A DNA stretch of 64,000 nucleotides from Ypsolopha sequella (GCA_934047225.1 OW203997.1:8356417-8420416); one strand, 5' to 3'; counted from the first letter of the stretch, positions 24,895 to 38,344 are shown. Notes: generated by a model from the sequence alone, not told the origin. Numbers and translations are program-made.

Positions 24895-27397
24895 GATCCA
24901 TGCTATTAAACATGTATTTATTTGTAGAGACGCTTCTCATTGGCTACTTAACAAGAATTGATGGCAATTTATTTGCTTCTATTACCATATGTTTTATTCA
25001 TTGATCAGTGGAAGTGAAACTAGCAAGCTTGCGCCAGATCAGTTACGGTTACAACTAACAAATTATTCAATATTTCCATAATATCAATATCGTAAGCATG
25101 TATTCTATGACCTTAGAATGACTAGTAGAAGCCAAACATGTTTGAAACAAAGTACCTAGTCATTATTGTAGTGGGATCGTTTTGAGAGCTGACAGATTAG
25201 TCTAGAACTCAAAGAGAATAATCAAATCATTCATTTCACAAAATGCGCCGTAGCATTCACGCACGGGACGTGTATGAAGATGTTACACAGAGAATAATAA
25301 GCATGACATCATGTCGTGCGCGGGAAGTAAGAAACAATGTGAATAGCCCCGTCTTAACGGAATAGAGAGAACAATGGCTTAGATAATAAAAATGTAAATG
25401 AAATATCACATACACATAACAATACGGGGATGCAAAATAGATTTAATCACACAGATAATATTGTGTTTAGTTAATGAAACATTCAATATATGAAATCACA
25501 ATCCAAGCCTGCAACCGACTAACAACAATGCAGTGTTTAAAATTATTTGAAAAGCATACTTATATGCAACATGGAAAAAAGCCATAATTGGTTATGGCCT
25601 ACATCTGTCGTCTTTAAGGAGGCACAAGGGTGGTTAACACATGTTAGCTAAAGGCCGCCAATCCATTTGTTACGTTTACGTGTGCTCGTATTTTACCTCT
25701 TCTTAGCGTCTGCTTAACTTACCAAAATAAAACAAAATCCACTACTGTTGTAGTAAATCTATAGTTACGCAAATGAAAATCACTATTTATGAATTGTAAC
25801 CATAATTATCAATTAAAAGCAATAAAGTTTATCGCGTTTGAAAATAATAATGACCCGTGCGTGACTATGGCTATCAAGATTCCTTATTGCAATTGGCAAA
25901 ATAAAATTTGCACTAAAAAGCAAAAACTCACGATGCACACAACGCACAATACAAAAGGAATGAGAATAATAAAGCAAGCATGCGGATTGGCGCACAACGT
26001 GGGAAAGCGAATGGCGGCAACTACGGCGGCCATCTTGTAGAGGCTCGTTCTGAAACCATCATGTGTCGCTCACGTCCGGCTGGCAACAGAGCAACGCTGC
26101 GCCACTCAACCGAAACAATTGTGCACCACGTGCTTTTTTGTTTGTTCAACATTCCACCCTCCGCAGTGTATCGATCTGTCGGCTAACCCCTTTTCTCCCT
26201 CGAAGATAAATCGCAGAGGCAGTTTGATTCAGATATCGGGTGAATCAACTAGATCGTGTAACCGATATTGACATGAGTTTAACTTTAATGTGAAATTGTG
26301 GAACAATGGAGCTTTGTGATGGAGAAAATTTTCAAACAAAGCTGGCTTCAATAATAAACAAAAAGGCTGATTGAGCGTTTTAGATTTAATCACTCATTGG
26401 GAGACACAATATAAAAGATTTAGAAGTAGTGACTGTTGTTGGATGGTAAAAGAAGAGATTATTGTTTGGCATCAAAGGTGTAGTAGTTAATAGGGTACTG
26501 AATGTCTGCAGGAGGAATTTATAAGATTAGCCTGACCTCAAAGTTCTATTGTATTTCCCTTATAAAAATAGCATCGCCTTCTTAAATCATTTATAATATG
26601 GAACAAATACTTGTGTAAATATTTGTGCTATTGCAGGGAAATACTAACTTTGTTAGTTTATGAAATTCGTTGAAACGCAAATAGTTGCTTGTGCTTGTAA
26701 AAGAAAACAGTAAGATTTAGCTTTTTTTTTATATACAATTTCACAATTTTACATATTTAATAGTATACAAGTTTGAAAATACTGATCCTAAATATAACTT
26801 TCGATAAGTGAAACCAGTCCACAGTGTGCTTACTAAAACGATGTCAATTATATATAGGTAGCTAGACAGACTGAATATCAAAAATAGTTCTTCAAGGATT
26901 CTAGAGTTATAACTTTATACAATTATTTTAAACTTTTTAGTGAATTACTGCTGTTACATTTGAAGTGGGTTTCTATTTTTTGTTAAAAGTTTATTTTATT
27001 TATCAAATTTTTAATCAATCTTGGGAGATCCGATCCTACAAATACCGAGATCGCAAAAAATGCAGTGGAATGGCATTCCCTCTATCAGTTATTGTTACAA
27101 ACAACAAACAATCGGCTTGAAACCAGCATTTATCTATCTTTTATTTGTACCTTAATCAATTTGTACCTACTTTAAAATTCGTTGTTAAACAATAGTAAGT
27201 TTATGAAACTGGCAGTGTGAGGCGAGTTTTTTAACAGCATCCACGAGTGTTTTAATACCTAGTTATGTGTAGTTTCATACACTACTTTATCTACACTCAT
27301 GCAATGTTGTGGCGCCACGCCAGGCGCCAACCAACCAAAATGCAATAGTCCACCTGCCTCACCATAGATAAATAGCCAGAAATTTTTTTTATTGTAA

Positions 27398-27442
27398 CCT
27401 CCTTACAATCTAACCTCATAACCTCCTCCTAACCTCCTTAGT
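27398..27442. repeat. Short TAACCTCCT array
   Basis: TAACCTCCT, TAACCTCA, TAACCTCCTCC and TAACCTCCTTAG follow one another with small variations. Confidence 0.5.
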
Positions 27443-29394
27443 CGGGCGGGTATTGTTTCGTACGTATAAGCGATTTTTTATGTATAAAACCTCATTGGTA
27501 TAAAATATTAAAACCTCAGTCATGACTGTATCATATCGGACTATAAGTTCCAACTTCATGTACCTCTATAGCAGAAAAAACATGTTAAAAGTATTATTTT
27601 GTTAAAAAGACTGACTTGAACTTAAAGCTTTTTCTGTATTACAGATGTTTGTAAAAAAAGTTGTCATAATGCACAATTTTTGAGCTCATAATCAGGATTT
27701 TATAATATGAGAGTAGGTAAAAGAAGTTTCTCTGACTTCGAATTGGTCTGTGGAAATTCTAAATTCAAACATTTCGACCATAAAGTTTTGGAAGGCCACT
27801 TAAACGCGAATAAAGAAGTCACGTTGTCAGACACAATCGTAAACCCTTATCCTCAGGAAATTCATATAAGATAGGAGGAGTGCCTTTATAACTTTTAAGG
27901 TCAGTCCCCTGTACCTCGGGGGATTTAGTATGCGAGTCGCGTACTCGACAGCTAATGGGGGCAGGATCGAGCATCAATCTTAAGGTGAATTCCGTTATGT
28001 AACTCGCTCCTGCGCCACTGTAAACAGGCCCTGAGGCGTCCGCATACATAATGCAAAGAGTTTTTATCTTTCCTCTTTGGTTACGAATTGCATCGCCCAT
28101 CATGTCTGTTTCTGAAGGTTTGCATGCAAATGTTTCCAGCGGCACCGGCTATTTATATTTATGTCTAGTAAATAAAAAAAAACTGTTTTATTTAACATAA
28201 CCGTTCAAATATTTTTAAGATGTGAATGGGAAGAAAGGGTCTTCTGGAATGAATCAAGATTGACAGAAATAATACTAAAGATTCCTTTTGTAGAAGATTA
28301 CGCAATGGACTCTATAAAAGCTGTTAATGATCTCGCAAATGCGGCAGCTCTCGCTTCGTGAAATTCTGCAATAAAAACGATAGAGATAAAAACCGGATTA
28401 ATAAAAAAACGGCAACTAAATCTGCGAGAAGGAGACACGAAGCGAGTTTTAACATGGTAAAGAAAGAGAAGGATGTCTCCGCCATCTTGGTTGCATCGGT
28501 TGTTCAGTCACGCGCACGCGCAGTCGTTTCGCGTTTCTATTTTTTGCGCTCTCTTGTCTGACCTCGTTGGCTTATCGTTATCATACGCTTCCAATAATAA
28601 ATGGATTTCGCTCGACGTGGAATGTGCGTTGGCATACAACGAGCCAGTAATAACAAAGATAACATCCGCTTGAACCGGTTTATCAAATTTATACGTCTGT
28701 GAGCAGCTGTTTTCGTTGAAGAACAAAGACTTTTTGTCCTTGTACGAAAACAGGTTATTAAGACCTTATCAACTGAATTAATTAAGGGCTTTCTAGCAAC
28801 TGACATAATATTTCAAACGATTATTAATATTCTTTCATTGGGAGAGCACGAGTTGAAGGCTTCTTTGAATAGATGTTGCATGAATCACGACTTAATGATC
28901 ATGACTGGCAAAATGATGAAGAACAATAGGTACATACTTAGTGTATTATAAGCAATGACTATAAATTCGTGATCCAGCGATAATCATCACCATTTTGCTA
29001 TGATAATGTTCTCGATTCGTGTTACTAAGATCAAACAAAGTTATTACTAATAAAACAGATGTTCTGAGATTTCTTTAAAAGGACAAAGCGACAAAAAAAA
29101 GTGTAGGCCGCAGAACAAAATCAAACAAATAACACAATACAAGTAAGACTGATGATAGCAAAATAATCGAAGAGAAAACGAAAATAAAATGTTATAAAAT
29201 ATATAAAAATGAGATCGATGATAGTACTAAGCTATAAATATATCGAGGTCAAAGGAAAATAAAACAGCGTCGTCGTCAGGAAGTTCATAGCCAAGCTAAG
29301 GCACGACTAATCATCGTGACTACTAAACTACTATAACTAAATAATTTATTCAAACTGTTCACAATTCCATTAAACTATTTTTTTACATTATGGC

Positions 29395-29455
29395 GTGTCA
29401 CAATGATAAATAATAATAAATGATTAATAAATGATAAATAAATGGTTTATTTAAA
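29395..29455. repeat. AAATGAT-type low-complexity tract
   Basis: Irregular repeats of AATGATAAATAA and ATTAATAAATG, with no coding content. Confidence 0.6.
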
Positions 29456-30730
29456 TTCATATCAGAAATTACAATACAAGTAAACTTAAACGCATAAAAA
29501 ATAGTAAAAGTTTGAACACTCGCCTCATCAAAAACTTAGGTTGTGAATAAGAAGGCATAAATTAACTCGGGTAATGTAATACAAAGTTCATTCGTAGTCA
29601 GACAGCAATTATGCTGGAACTTAAAACGGTATTCACCATACAGGGAGCCTCCTCCCAACGCTCACTCCATCTCCCCCTTCACTCCACAAAATGGCTTAAA
29701 CTCGCAGCAGGGGTTGAAATTGACAAACTTCCTAGCCCACCCAGAGAGTTTGCCGATTTATGCTTGGAATCTTTTAAAGTGTAAACTTTCTTTGATGTTT
29801 TGCGAAACTTGGAAATTTTTAATCTTCCAATTTGAGCCTTCCAAACAATGAACTTTTTTAAGGTTTCTTGACTCTCCCTCCCGTTCTGTAAACCTCATTA
29901 CATTGTGTCAACTGAGGCATTGTTTCCAGTTGATTGGAGAACGTTACTATTGTAATTGTTTAAATTGAACACAACCGTGCATACTCATTACTTGATTAGT
30001 TTCAGCTGATTACGGACCTACTTCAATGTGATGCGGGTCTCTTGACTTTCTTGGTCTTTATTTAATGCTTCATTAAGTTTAATATCCGTCTTAACATATA
30101 TTCTTGTCTAATCTCTACGCAAACAATATGAGACTTAATGGACCATTACTGGTAAAGTATTGCTAGATAACTTTCATCGAGGAGGAACGACTAACCAGAA
30201 ACCATAAAGCAGAAACAAAAGTTTGCCGAGTAAATTAAAATGTTTAGAATTCTAAGTAAATAAAAGAGAGTTGAAAATATACACGTCATCCAAGAAGGAG
30301 GGAAGGGAGGAGCGCAACTTCTCGAAGTCGACTACTTCCGTTACTTGGAAACTTCGGAAGATGGCCCGAAGTTGGAACTGTAATGTAATGACTTGAAGCA
30401 GATAATCTTAAAGTTTAGTCACTGAGCAAACTTTCTGTAATGCGATCGTTAATTAGTTTTCTAACAATATCCTATACTGTCTCATTTACTAATCTTGCAA
30501 GATAGAACGACGTTAATTACTTTCATTTACAGCGTTAATTACTTGAGAATTTTTTAAGTATCCTACCCGGATCTTGAAAAGTAAGTCCACAGAATAAACA
30601 GGTTTATATCATTGCGTCTTTCAAATTCCAGAAAATTCGCAACACCATTTAAACTGACTACTTCATTGAAATAAAATTAAATACTCTTGATTGTTCACCT
30701 AATACTACAAAAGATAGCAAACTTATTATA

Positions 30731-30777
30731 TGATGATGATGATGGTGATAATGACGATGATGATGATGGTGTGATGA
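30731..30777. repeat. Imperfect (GAT)n microsatellite
   Basis: GAT units interrupted by GGT, AAT and GAC. Its His-run translation on the minus strand is a low-complexity artefact. Confidence 0.85.
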
Positions 30778-33285
30778 AATGTGTACAGTACATATACAAC
30801 ACGTGTAAAGATAGATGAAAAGTTTAGGAAATATCGTCATGAAAACAGGTAATAGGAAAAAGAAAGTGCTGAAAAGTTATAAAGAATTGTTAAAAAAATG
30901 TGGCGCAACAAAAATTGTCCAACTCGCACAATGTAGTTCCACAGAGTTGCTAAAACAGTCCTCACTTCCTCGGAGTTTCATTTGAATTTCTCTTGTTTAT
31001 TTGCACAATGTTGTTGCTAACTTTCCATATAAAAACGTGCACAAAGAGTACAGATTAATAAATAAGTTGCCGAGTTGTTAACAAAGTTTGTTGTTTGTTG
31101 GCTTTTCAACTAATATAAATTGAGTTGGTGTGGGCTTCCGAAAGTTTTGGAATTGATTTCGTACGTAACCCGACGGAGAGTGGGCTCCGAGGGAGGAGAG
31201 GATCCGTTTATCTTCACCCTTGGCTTGAAACACAAATGCTTGTTTAATCTTAACACTAAGTAACTATTTGTTGAGACTACTTGAGACTTCGTGAAATATA
31301 GTTACTTCGGTCAAGACAAGCTTAAATGTCAAGATAAATTTAAATTTACAAGTACTTACATGCTTTTTTTAATATTTACGGAATAGTAAAATCACATAAT
31401 TCTTTAGTTGAAACCTATATTCCCGGTCTTAGTTCTAGATATAACAAAATCCTTAAATCCTTAGCGCACAATAAAAATGGAAAAAAAAAACGTGATTGAC
31501 CTGAAATAGAATAACACGTTGACTGAATGTAGTCATGTTGTTGACTTACGTAAACATTGAAAATTAAACTTAAGTTAGTATTCCACACGCGCAACCCCCT
31601 CTCTCCCTCCATCCCGAGGTCGCTGGGGAGAACAATAAATGTATATTAAATCCGAAAACTCATTAAAAGCCTTGAAAGGGGAGACTGTATATAACCGCTG
31701 CTTTACACGATCGAACTTTAATTAGGCCTGTTAAAATTTATACCCTTACTTAACTGAATAAACTTTGTGTTTACGTTGAGCAAATCGGTATTCTAAAAAT
31801 AACAAAAAAGTATTTTTTCAAAAGGTATTTGAGCACTTTTAGCTTTTGACAACGCGTTAATTTACATTGCTTTCAAAACACCATAACATAGCACAAAACT
31901 CATAGTTATAATCTCTCAACTTTTGTTAACTAGATCCGAAAAAAACAATACTAAAATCAGTTTGACATTAGTTTAAAAAAGAGGAACTCTATCTTTTTGT
32001 AAGAAGACTTCTCTTTCTGTATAGAATTTTGTAACAAAATCTGAGTAACTTTACGTGACAGAGTGGACCCGGTGAACTGTATTTCGTTTGTCATCAAAGG
32101 TTTGGGTTGTTATAACACTTCTGGCTATAAAACTGGCTCCGGTTGGAGTTCAGCCAACTCCCTCTGCCAAGACAGTGTATCGTTGGCACTAACCAATCGG
32201 TTATCTATCACTCATTCTAGAGACAATAACCAATTAAAGCCAATTTAAATAAGATACTAAATACGAGTAATAGTAACGAGATTATTATATCAAATAAAAT
32301 AATTGTTCAAGTCAATGAGCTACAACACACCGGTGTATGTATCTCTGACGTGTTTCAAAACTTAAACCATATGTTCTACTGATAATACAAGTAGACCTAG
32401 ATTTGTGCTATTTATTTTACAATGAAGCGAAAACAAAGCACTTCATTTTAATACCTTAAAAGGTGAATATTTTTTGGCATAATTTTAAAGGTGGGTGTGT
32501 TAAAGTTTTTTGAGTGATCAGTAGGAGATGTGGTTTAAGTTTTAATGCAGGTCACAGATAGCTTGTACATATTTGATGACTTTGCTGTAAGTACAAGAAA
32601 TCCTTGACTCAGCTGAAAGCAAAATTAACTGTCTACGTATCGTAAAACTTGCAACGTTTGTATTCCATTAGGTAAATACTGAACTCGCTACTCTTATTAT
32701 TCGCCTTGTTAGAAGAATTTGAAAGAGAAACTTCGTTTCGTAACTGCAAATTAATGTGTAAACAGATCGTATAACAAAAACATAAAAACCAAGTATGCCA
32801 TAACTTGATAAAATGATGATGCAATAAAATTGCTTCCAGACATCTAACGTCATCGAGAATACCTTCAAATGAAATGTACCAACAACGAGATTGCGAAAGA
32901 CAAATAGGATTTTTTACAAAAGCATGCCCACATGAACAGACAAACAAAGTAAACGAAAGAAAAAATATATCAAAATAGTCTGGGATAGAAATAAACAAGT
33001 TACTCTGAAGGTCGATAGGTACTCCAAAAGGACTATCAATCAGGTATAAGTTGATGCAGCCACTAGCAGATTCTGGAACAAGATTACCGTTCAGAAACTT
33101 GGCCCATTTCCAATTCGACCTAACGTTTCAAGATGAGAAGTAACTAAGTATATTTACATTATTGAAAATGCTTGATTTCCACAGTTCGCTCGACCTGTTA
33201 GTGATTTGGTACGGCACCAGCCAATTTTCAAAACAGATTAATGCTATATTTCGTATTTTTAATGTTTATCTTAGATTAATATAAC

Positions 33286-33370
33286 ATACATAGATAGATA
33301 TACTCACGCCTGTCTCCCAGAGGGGTAGGCAGAGACTACAGTTTTCCATCTGCTACGATCCTAACAATTA
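33286..33370 (+). repeat. GGGGTAGGCAGAGAC dispersed repeat fragment
   Basis: ACTCACGCCTGTCTCCCAGA then GGGGTAGGCAGAGACTAC and CTGCTACGATCC. This signature recurs throughout noctuid and other moth genomes. The same sequence is at 61815. A degenerate copy may lie at 6004-6045 (GAGGCAGGGTAGAGAC). Confidence 0.55.
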
Positions 33371-36300
33371 AAATAACAATCAAGGCTATATTGAATACCA
33401 AACCTAATGCAATTCATATAGTGCAAATCTAAACCCACTCTAAACCCGTAACTGAGGCTAGAATAAAATACCTTGGAACTACATATAATACGTACCTACA
33501 GCTTTCTTGGAACGAAGCCAAAATTTACGATGTCGTGCAAAGTACTTTTTAATGGTAATTATATCTTACTGTAATTTTTCTTAGTCGTTTTAGAATTTAT
33601 GCAGCCATTCCGAGATATGAATGACATTTTTTTGCCACACTATTAATTTTAAAAACTTCTAAATGAGGATTATTTATAAAGTGCGATGGCGACCATGACA
33701 TGCACTCTCAAAATTAGAAACAAATTAGAATTCACGAAAAAAAATACAAATAAAACAATAACACACCGATAAAACCAAGAGGCTGAGGTAAGAAGTAATA
33801 AAATAACAAATCCTCATTATAAGAGGACAACATGTTTGGCTTGAAGCCACACGGTCACGCATGAATGTTGCCTTGACCATGTTGTCACTGAGGAAAGTTG
33901 GCGATGATGTTCCGGCCGGAAACTATGCCTCTATCTGTATGTCATCCGTGTAATCTCTGTAAGGAAGTATCCAAGGTTATGATAAATATGAGCACTGCGG
34001 CTCTCTCGCAGCTGTGTGACCTTTAATAAACGTAAAGGTTTATTGATGTGGGCAAGCATGTAGAAGAAATAATGGGCGCCTTATTTTAGAGAGAAAGCGA
34101 GGAGAATTTATTTCAGACCGAAACAAACAAAACCTTGTAGAATACATCTGAGGATCTAACATAACTCAAGAATACAGAAATACAATATTCAGCGGAAAAC
34201 GGTAAAATCGTATCGCAACTTTGTCACAATTCCAAACAAGCAACATACCATGTTAAAATGAGAATACATCATAAAATGTAATGAAGTAAGCAAAACACTC
34301 AGAACGGAAGTATCTAATTCCGAGCAAAGGTTTGTTAGTTTGTTGGCAAACATTCACGATGGCTTGGCAAAACGCCCGGCGTCACTCGCCTCAAGAATAT
34401 ATTCGGTTCTCTGAAACGTTTCCACATAAACACTGACAGACAAAACTTGGATTTATGGCGATACGGATTTATTACTGTCAACTGCACGCAAGAGTAAATT
34501 TAATGTTGTATTTACGTTTAAATCTTGGGTTTGAGTAAAATTATTACGTCTCCTCTTTACAAATGCTCAAATCGTCGCAAATGCTTTATTCTTACTTACG
34601 GTTTATAAGACTTTAACATACCCCATCTACTACCACATGTCTAACGTAATCGTAGTCATGTCTATTTGAGAATTATTCAGAAAGATAACATTCAGAATAG
34701 ACGACCGAAGTTTATGGGCATATTATAATTGCACACCCACGAAAGGAAAGGAGCATACATAGAATACCACCTTATTGGGGACAGCGATTAAATCTCAAGA
34801 CCGCGTTTTACCAAATACCTTTGCGTCACCGTCATTATGTCCATACCTGAAACAAAAAAAAACACATATTATAACTGCTTGCAATGAGATCCACTATCTG
34901 TTTCTGTAGAATCTTCGTATGTGTATTTCTTTTCTTGTGCGTTAATCCTAATAAAATTAAATATAACGTCTGTTTGAATGAACTTGGAAACTAAAAAAAA
35001 TCCTAATGGCAATGTCCTATGACTAAAGGAATTTAAACAGCAACTCATGGATGCAGTAAGTTTGTATTACGACTGATTTTCTAAAGCAAACGTGGGCGAG
35101 GCCAGACAAAAGATTAGATTTTATAAAAGGTCTTGGTCATCTTCATGTGAAAACTTGATCTATTTTTGGGAATACAGACAAAGTGGTACCTGTTTAGTTG
35201 AATTTCTAAACTAGTTTTAGATTCAATTTTGGACAGTTCAATCATTCAATCAAATCCTGATTTCTCGGTAACGTCAGTATTCCAAAGAATAAAAACGTAG
35301 GTATGTTGTGCCATGGATTTTTGTTTATGTTACTTAATTATCTCAAAGTTTTCTAAAGACAAATACACAGTTTTCTGCACTTATAAGTGTAAGTATATTA
35401 GTACTCGTAGTATGTTTAGGTTTCGTTCACATACAGAATTTAATTATCTGGTATTATGTACGCACCTGTACCAAAAAGGATCTAGTAGACAAGGACTATA
35501 AATATCTTCAGTCGAAAAATGACCACTTATTTTATCATAACTACCAATCAACAACAATCAAAAAAGTTTTATAATTTCAAGTCGAAATGGAACAACAATA
35601 TTTTGATCAAAGTTTAAAATAACACGACTGAGACATAAAACATGCAAGGTTTAATTAAAATAAGCTGTCGTTGACACAAAACAAGACAAAGATAAAACAT
35701 GACAGGTTATTTGTTTCATCAAGGTTTATTTTAAGCCTAAAGCAATATCAAAGAAAGGATAACAAATCATCTGATTCAATGACCTACTTTAGTTTACATG
35801 TTAAACCAGTCTTAGAAGACTAAACTATGTAAGTGAGATGATATAAAGTGTGAGTGTGGTGTTGTAAAGATAAGAAATTTAAGAGTTATCACGAGGAGGT
35901 AAATAAAGCTCATGATAAGGAAACTCTTGCGTTAATTCCTGAACATGCAAAGCAAGGTATTGTTATGTATACCTGTATGTGCGTATTATAACCTTGCTTA
36001 TAATGGGTAATTTATGAACAGTGGAGGGTAATGGGCGCTGCTCTGCCGTATAACAGTTTCAACTACCACAGAGGGCAGAGATCACTATCCTGGACTCTTA
36101 TAGGCTAAGAACTTCATTTTTTGGTTTGAATTTTACCACCTGTCTGCGAAGTACAACTACTTAGGTATGAGTACTTTTGAGTCAATAAACAATTTTTCAA
36201 TGCATGTGCTCGTAAAGGCCCACTTTTTATGCATCAAAACCGAACAGAAAGTCGATTATTTTGCCCTAGGGCTTTATTATTATTATTTTTTTAAATTTAT

Positions 36301-36463
36301 TTACAATGGTTGGCTAACCTGCAGCCTTTCCTGTGTACCATAGACGTTATACTTTTTTTCCACTGTTTAACGGCTCTGGATACAGTCCTTTTGAGCCAAT
36401 TATAATTTAAAGTTCACAAGATTATATTTGTTTTCATTTCCTCACACTATGCATTGAAAAATG
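33371..36463. other. No gene seen other than the splice-like site at 34819
   Basis: AT-rich, no repeat family recognised. AAGCAAGGT at 35949 and ACCTTGCTT at 35992 form a short loose hairpin. Confidence 0.5.
34819..34868 (-). promoter_or_regulatory. Ratchet-like splice site or 28-bp exon, minus strand
   Basis: The minus strand has an excellent acceptor, a long T-run ending TTTGTTTCAG, followed directly by GTATGGAC. It can therefore be a recursive-splice AG|GT junction at 34847|34846. Alternatively, the 28 bases 34846-34819 form an exon ending GCAAAG before a second donor, GTATTTGG. As an exon, one frame reads Y-G-H-N-D-G-D-A-K, but it needs phase 2 on entry, which does not match the neighbouring candidate exons. 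A recursive site followed by a short recursive-splice exon would explain both features. Confidence 0.35.
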
Positions 36464-36579
36464 TAGTATGATACACGGGCGAAAAGCAATAAATTACTCG
36501 GTTACGTTTAAAACACTCGCTACGCTCGTGTTTTAAATCGTCCTCGTAATTTATTCCTTTGCGCCCTTGTAGCATAAAC
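36464..36579. repeat. Short foldback element
   Basis: This is a palindromic unit of about 115 bp. The arms run from GGGCGAAAAGCAATAAATTAC and CACTCG to CGAGTG-like and TAATTTATT...GCGCCC, with the tip CGCTACGCTCG. The homology extends outward (AGTATGATACAC against GTAGCATAAACT). There is no gene. It is followed directly by a TAT microsatellite. Confidence 0.6.
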
Positions 36580-36606
36580 TACTATTATTATTATTATTAT
36601 TATTTA
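36579..36606. repeat. (TAT)n microsatellite
   Basis: About nine TAT units directly follow the foldback element. A shorter TTA run lies at about 36274-36292. Confidence 0.85.
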
Positions 36607-36779
36607 TAACAAAAATGACAACCTATCAAATAATAAGTAAGAAAAATAACTTTTTGTTTGAAGTATTAGGTAGGAATACCACCAAGGTTATCAAAATATT
36701 GTGTTAAAGGTTGCTATATTTTTTTTCGATATAATATGCCCATTATAACAATTTAAAAAAATTATGATTGTGTAACTTT

Positions 36780-36797
36780 GATCAACAATTGTTGATC
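36780..36797. repeat. Perfect 18-bp palindrome
   Basis: GATCAACAATTGTTGATC reads the same on both strands. It sits alone in AT-rich DNA. It could be a symmetrical protein-binding site or chance. Confidence 0.6.
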
Positions 36798-37170
36798 GAA
36801 GCTATGTAAATTAAAAAAATATATACCTTTCTAACAAAAATGTTTGCATAACCATACATTCATGAATATATTTTTTACAAAAATACCTAGCTACCTACCT
36901 ATTTTTACTTTTCATGCCGCACAACTCTAGAACCGTTTACCGCTTTCTGCATTATAAACTCATTCAAGATCAAAGTGAAGCACTTTTTTCATTTCAAATA
37001 ACCGTCGAAATAAAACTTCATCTAAATATTCCGCCCTTATTTTCATTTAAGTTATTTCTTGTTTAGTATGTATATGTACAGCAATAAAAATATATATCTA
37101 TTCTATTATTATGTTAGCATGTAATACAATACTCCCTTTTATGTTAGTTTTTTTAATATATTTTCTTTCT

Positions 37171-37307
37171 ACCCAAAGATTACCTGGGAGACATTGCTAT
37201 AAGCAGTAAGTGCCGCCTTTGTACACAATGTATGTTCTCTATGTAAAAATGTGTTTTCAATATCTATGTGAATGTACAAAACTGTAATAAATAAAAAATA
37301 AACTATT
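37171..37307 (+). mobile_element. LINE 3' end, truncated
   Basis: It contains CTGGGAGACATTGCTATAAG, a small stem-loop (TTGCTATAAGCAGTAAG), then GCCGCCTTTGTACACAATG, and ends in an AATAAATAAAA tail. This is the familiar 3' terminus of a moth LINE family. A second copy in the same orientation is at 39300, and a reverse one at 59306. Confidence 0.6.
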
Positions 37308-37493
37308 CTTAATAAGATTATTGTAAAACGGCTCACCTCAATAAGTATTTTTGATCGGGATAGCCGACCAGTTAATAATACTTAATAATTTTTCAAACTG
37401 ATAATGTGAATAATATTTATGAGTTTTATGTTTACGTCTGCTCTGCGTTATTGTTATTAGTGTAAAATATACTCACTTTAAACTTATTAGTTA

Positions 37494-37686
37494 TTAGGTA
37501 ATACATTTTCTGCTAACTTATTTGTTACCTGATTTGAACTAAAATCTAATAAACATGGAACCTCAGATTAGATCTATGCGTGGAACAATTCAATTTCCCG
37601 GTGAAATAACTTTTAGGTAATCGATTTTCTTCTAACTTATTTGTTACCTGATTTGAGCTTAAATCTAATAAACATGGAACCTTAGA
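37494..37686. repeat. Direct repeat, 119-bp period, two units
   Basis: TTAGGTAAT...TGTTACCTGATTTGA...CATGGAACCT occurs at 37494-37565 and again at 37613-37686 with few changes. The spacer motif GATCTATGCG(T)(A/G)GAACAATTCAA at 37571-37593 recurs at 37843-37865, beyond the adjoining hairpin. The whole block therefore looks like a partly tandem, partly rearranged repeat. Confidence 0.7.
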
Positions 37687-37710
37687 ATTTGAGGCACAGA
37701 TCAGGAATCC

Positions 37711-37834
37711 TATTTTTGAATCGTTCGTTTTCAATTCGCGTGCGAAAGTATATACCCATCTCACGTAGCACATCAGAACTTGTCATTTGCAAGATGAGAC
37801 AGGTATATGTTTTCGCACGAACGATTCAAAAATA
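37711..37834. repeat. Long hairpin
   Basis: The left arm TTTTTGAATCGTTCG...GCGTGCGAAAGTATATACC pairs with GGTATATGTTTTCGCACGAA...GATTCAAAAAT on the right, with extra pairing of CATCTCA with TGAGA near the loop. It lies between copies of the GATCTATGCG motif, so it may be an insertion into that repeat. Confidence 0.65.
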
Positions 37835-38100
37835 CGGCTCCAGATCTATGCGTAGAACAATTCAAGTTCGAGTTGAAACAAAGGACAAATAGGCCCTGCC
37901 CCACTGCATTGTCCTATTTTCTAGCTGTAGCTGAAGTATGTCTGTCTACTCTGTCTATGGACCCCAATCCACAATTGAATTTGACAGTCGGTCACATTGG
38001 ACTCAGGAGCAAGGAGATTGATGGCAATTTTATCATAGAAAATTGCACTCGGAAAATTGCACTGAAAGGTACAACTGGCTTGGTATTTGTTGGTACTTCG

Positions 38101-38344
38101 TGGTCTACGCCACGCCAATAGTTCAGTATTAGCAGAAAATATAAAGTTATTTGTGAGGTTTATAAAGCATGAGTTTGAAATTTAATGCACAATTAGTCAT
38201 GATCTTGTCCAAACAAAGTTTAAACGGCATTTTAAGTTGGTTTTGAAAAGATAATGTTCAATTGTGTATATTTATACAATTTCCAACTCTTGCTTTATAA
38301 ACCTCACTAATACTGAACTATTTGGCGTCAATTGCCATAGACCA
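38101..38344. mobile_element. MITE-like element with inverted ends
   Basis: TGGTCTACGCC...CCAATAGTTCAGTATTAG and GTGAGGTTTATAAAGCATGAG on the left face CTCTTGCTTTATAAACCTCAC, TAATACTGAACTATTTGGCG and CATAGACCA on the right. The arms total about 75 bp. The AT-rich middle has no gene. No clear target duplication. Confidence 0.6.

Larger units (their letters stand above)
24895..33285. other. Long mostly unique region without a gene
   Basis: GC-richer patches with GCCATCTTG are at 26029 and 28481, and CAAAATGGC at 29687. The stretch 27820-28145 is balanced in composition, free of repeat signatures, and holds TTTGCATGCAAA (28119-28130), overlapping an octamer ATGCAAAT. A 108-codon minus-strand frame there shows no domain. 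Small tandem tracts are listed separately. Confidence 0.45.
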
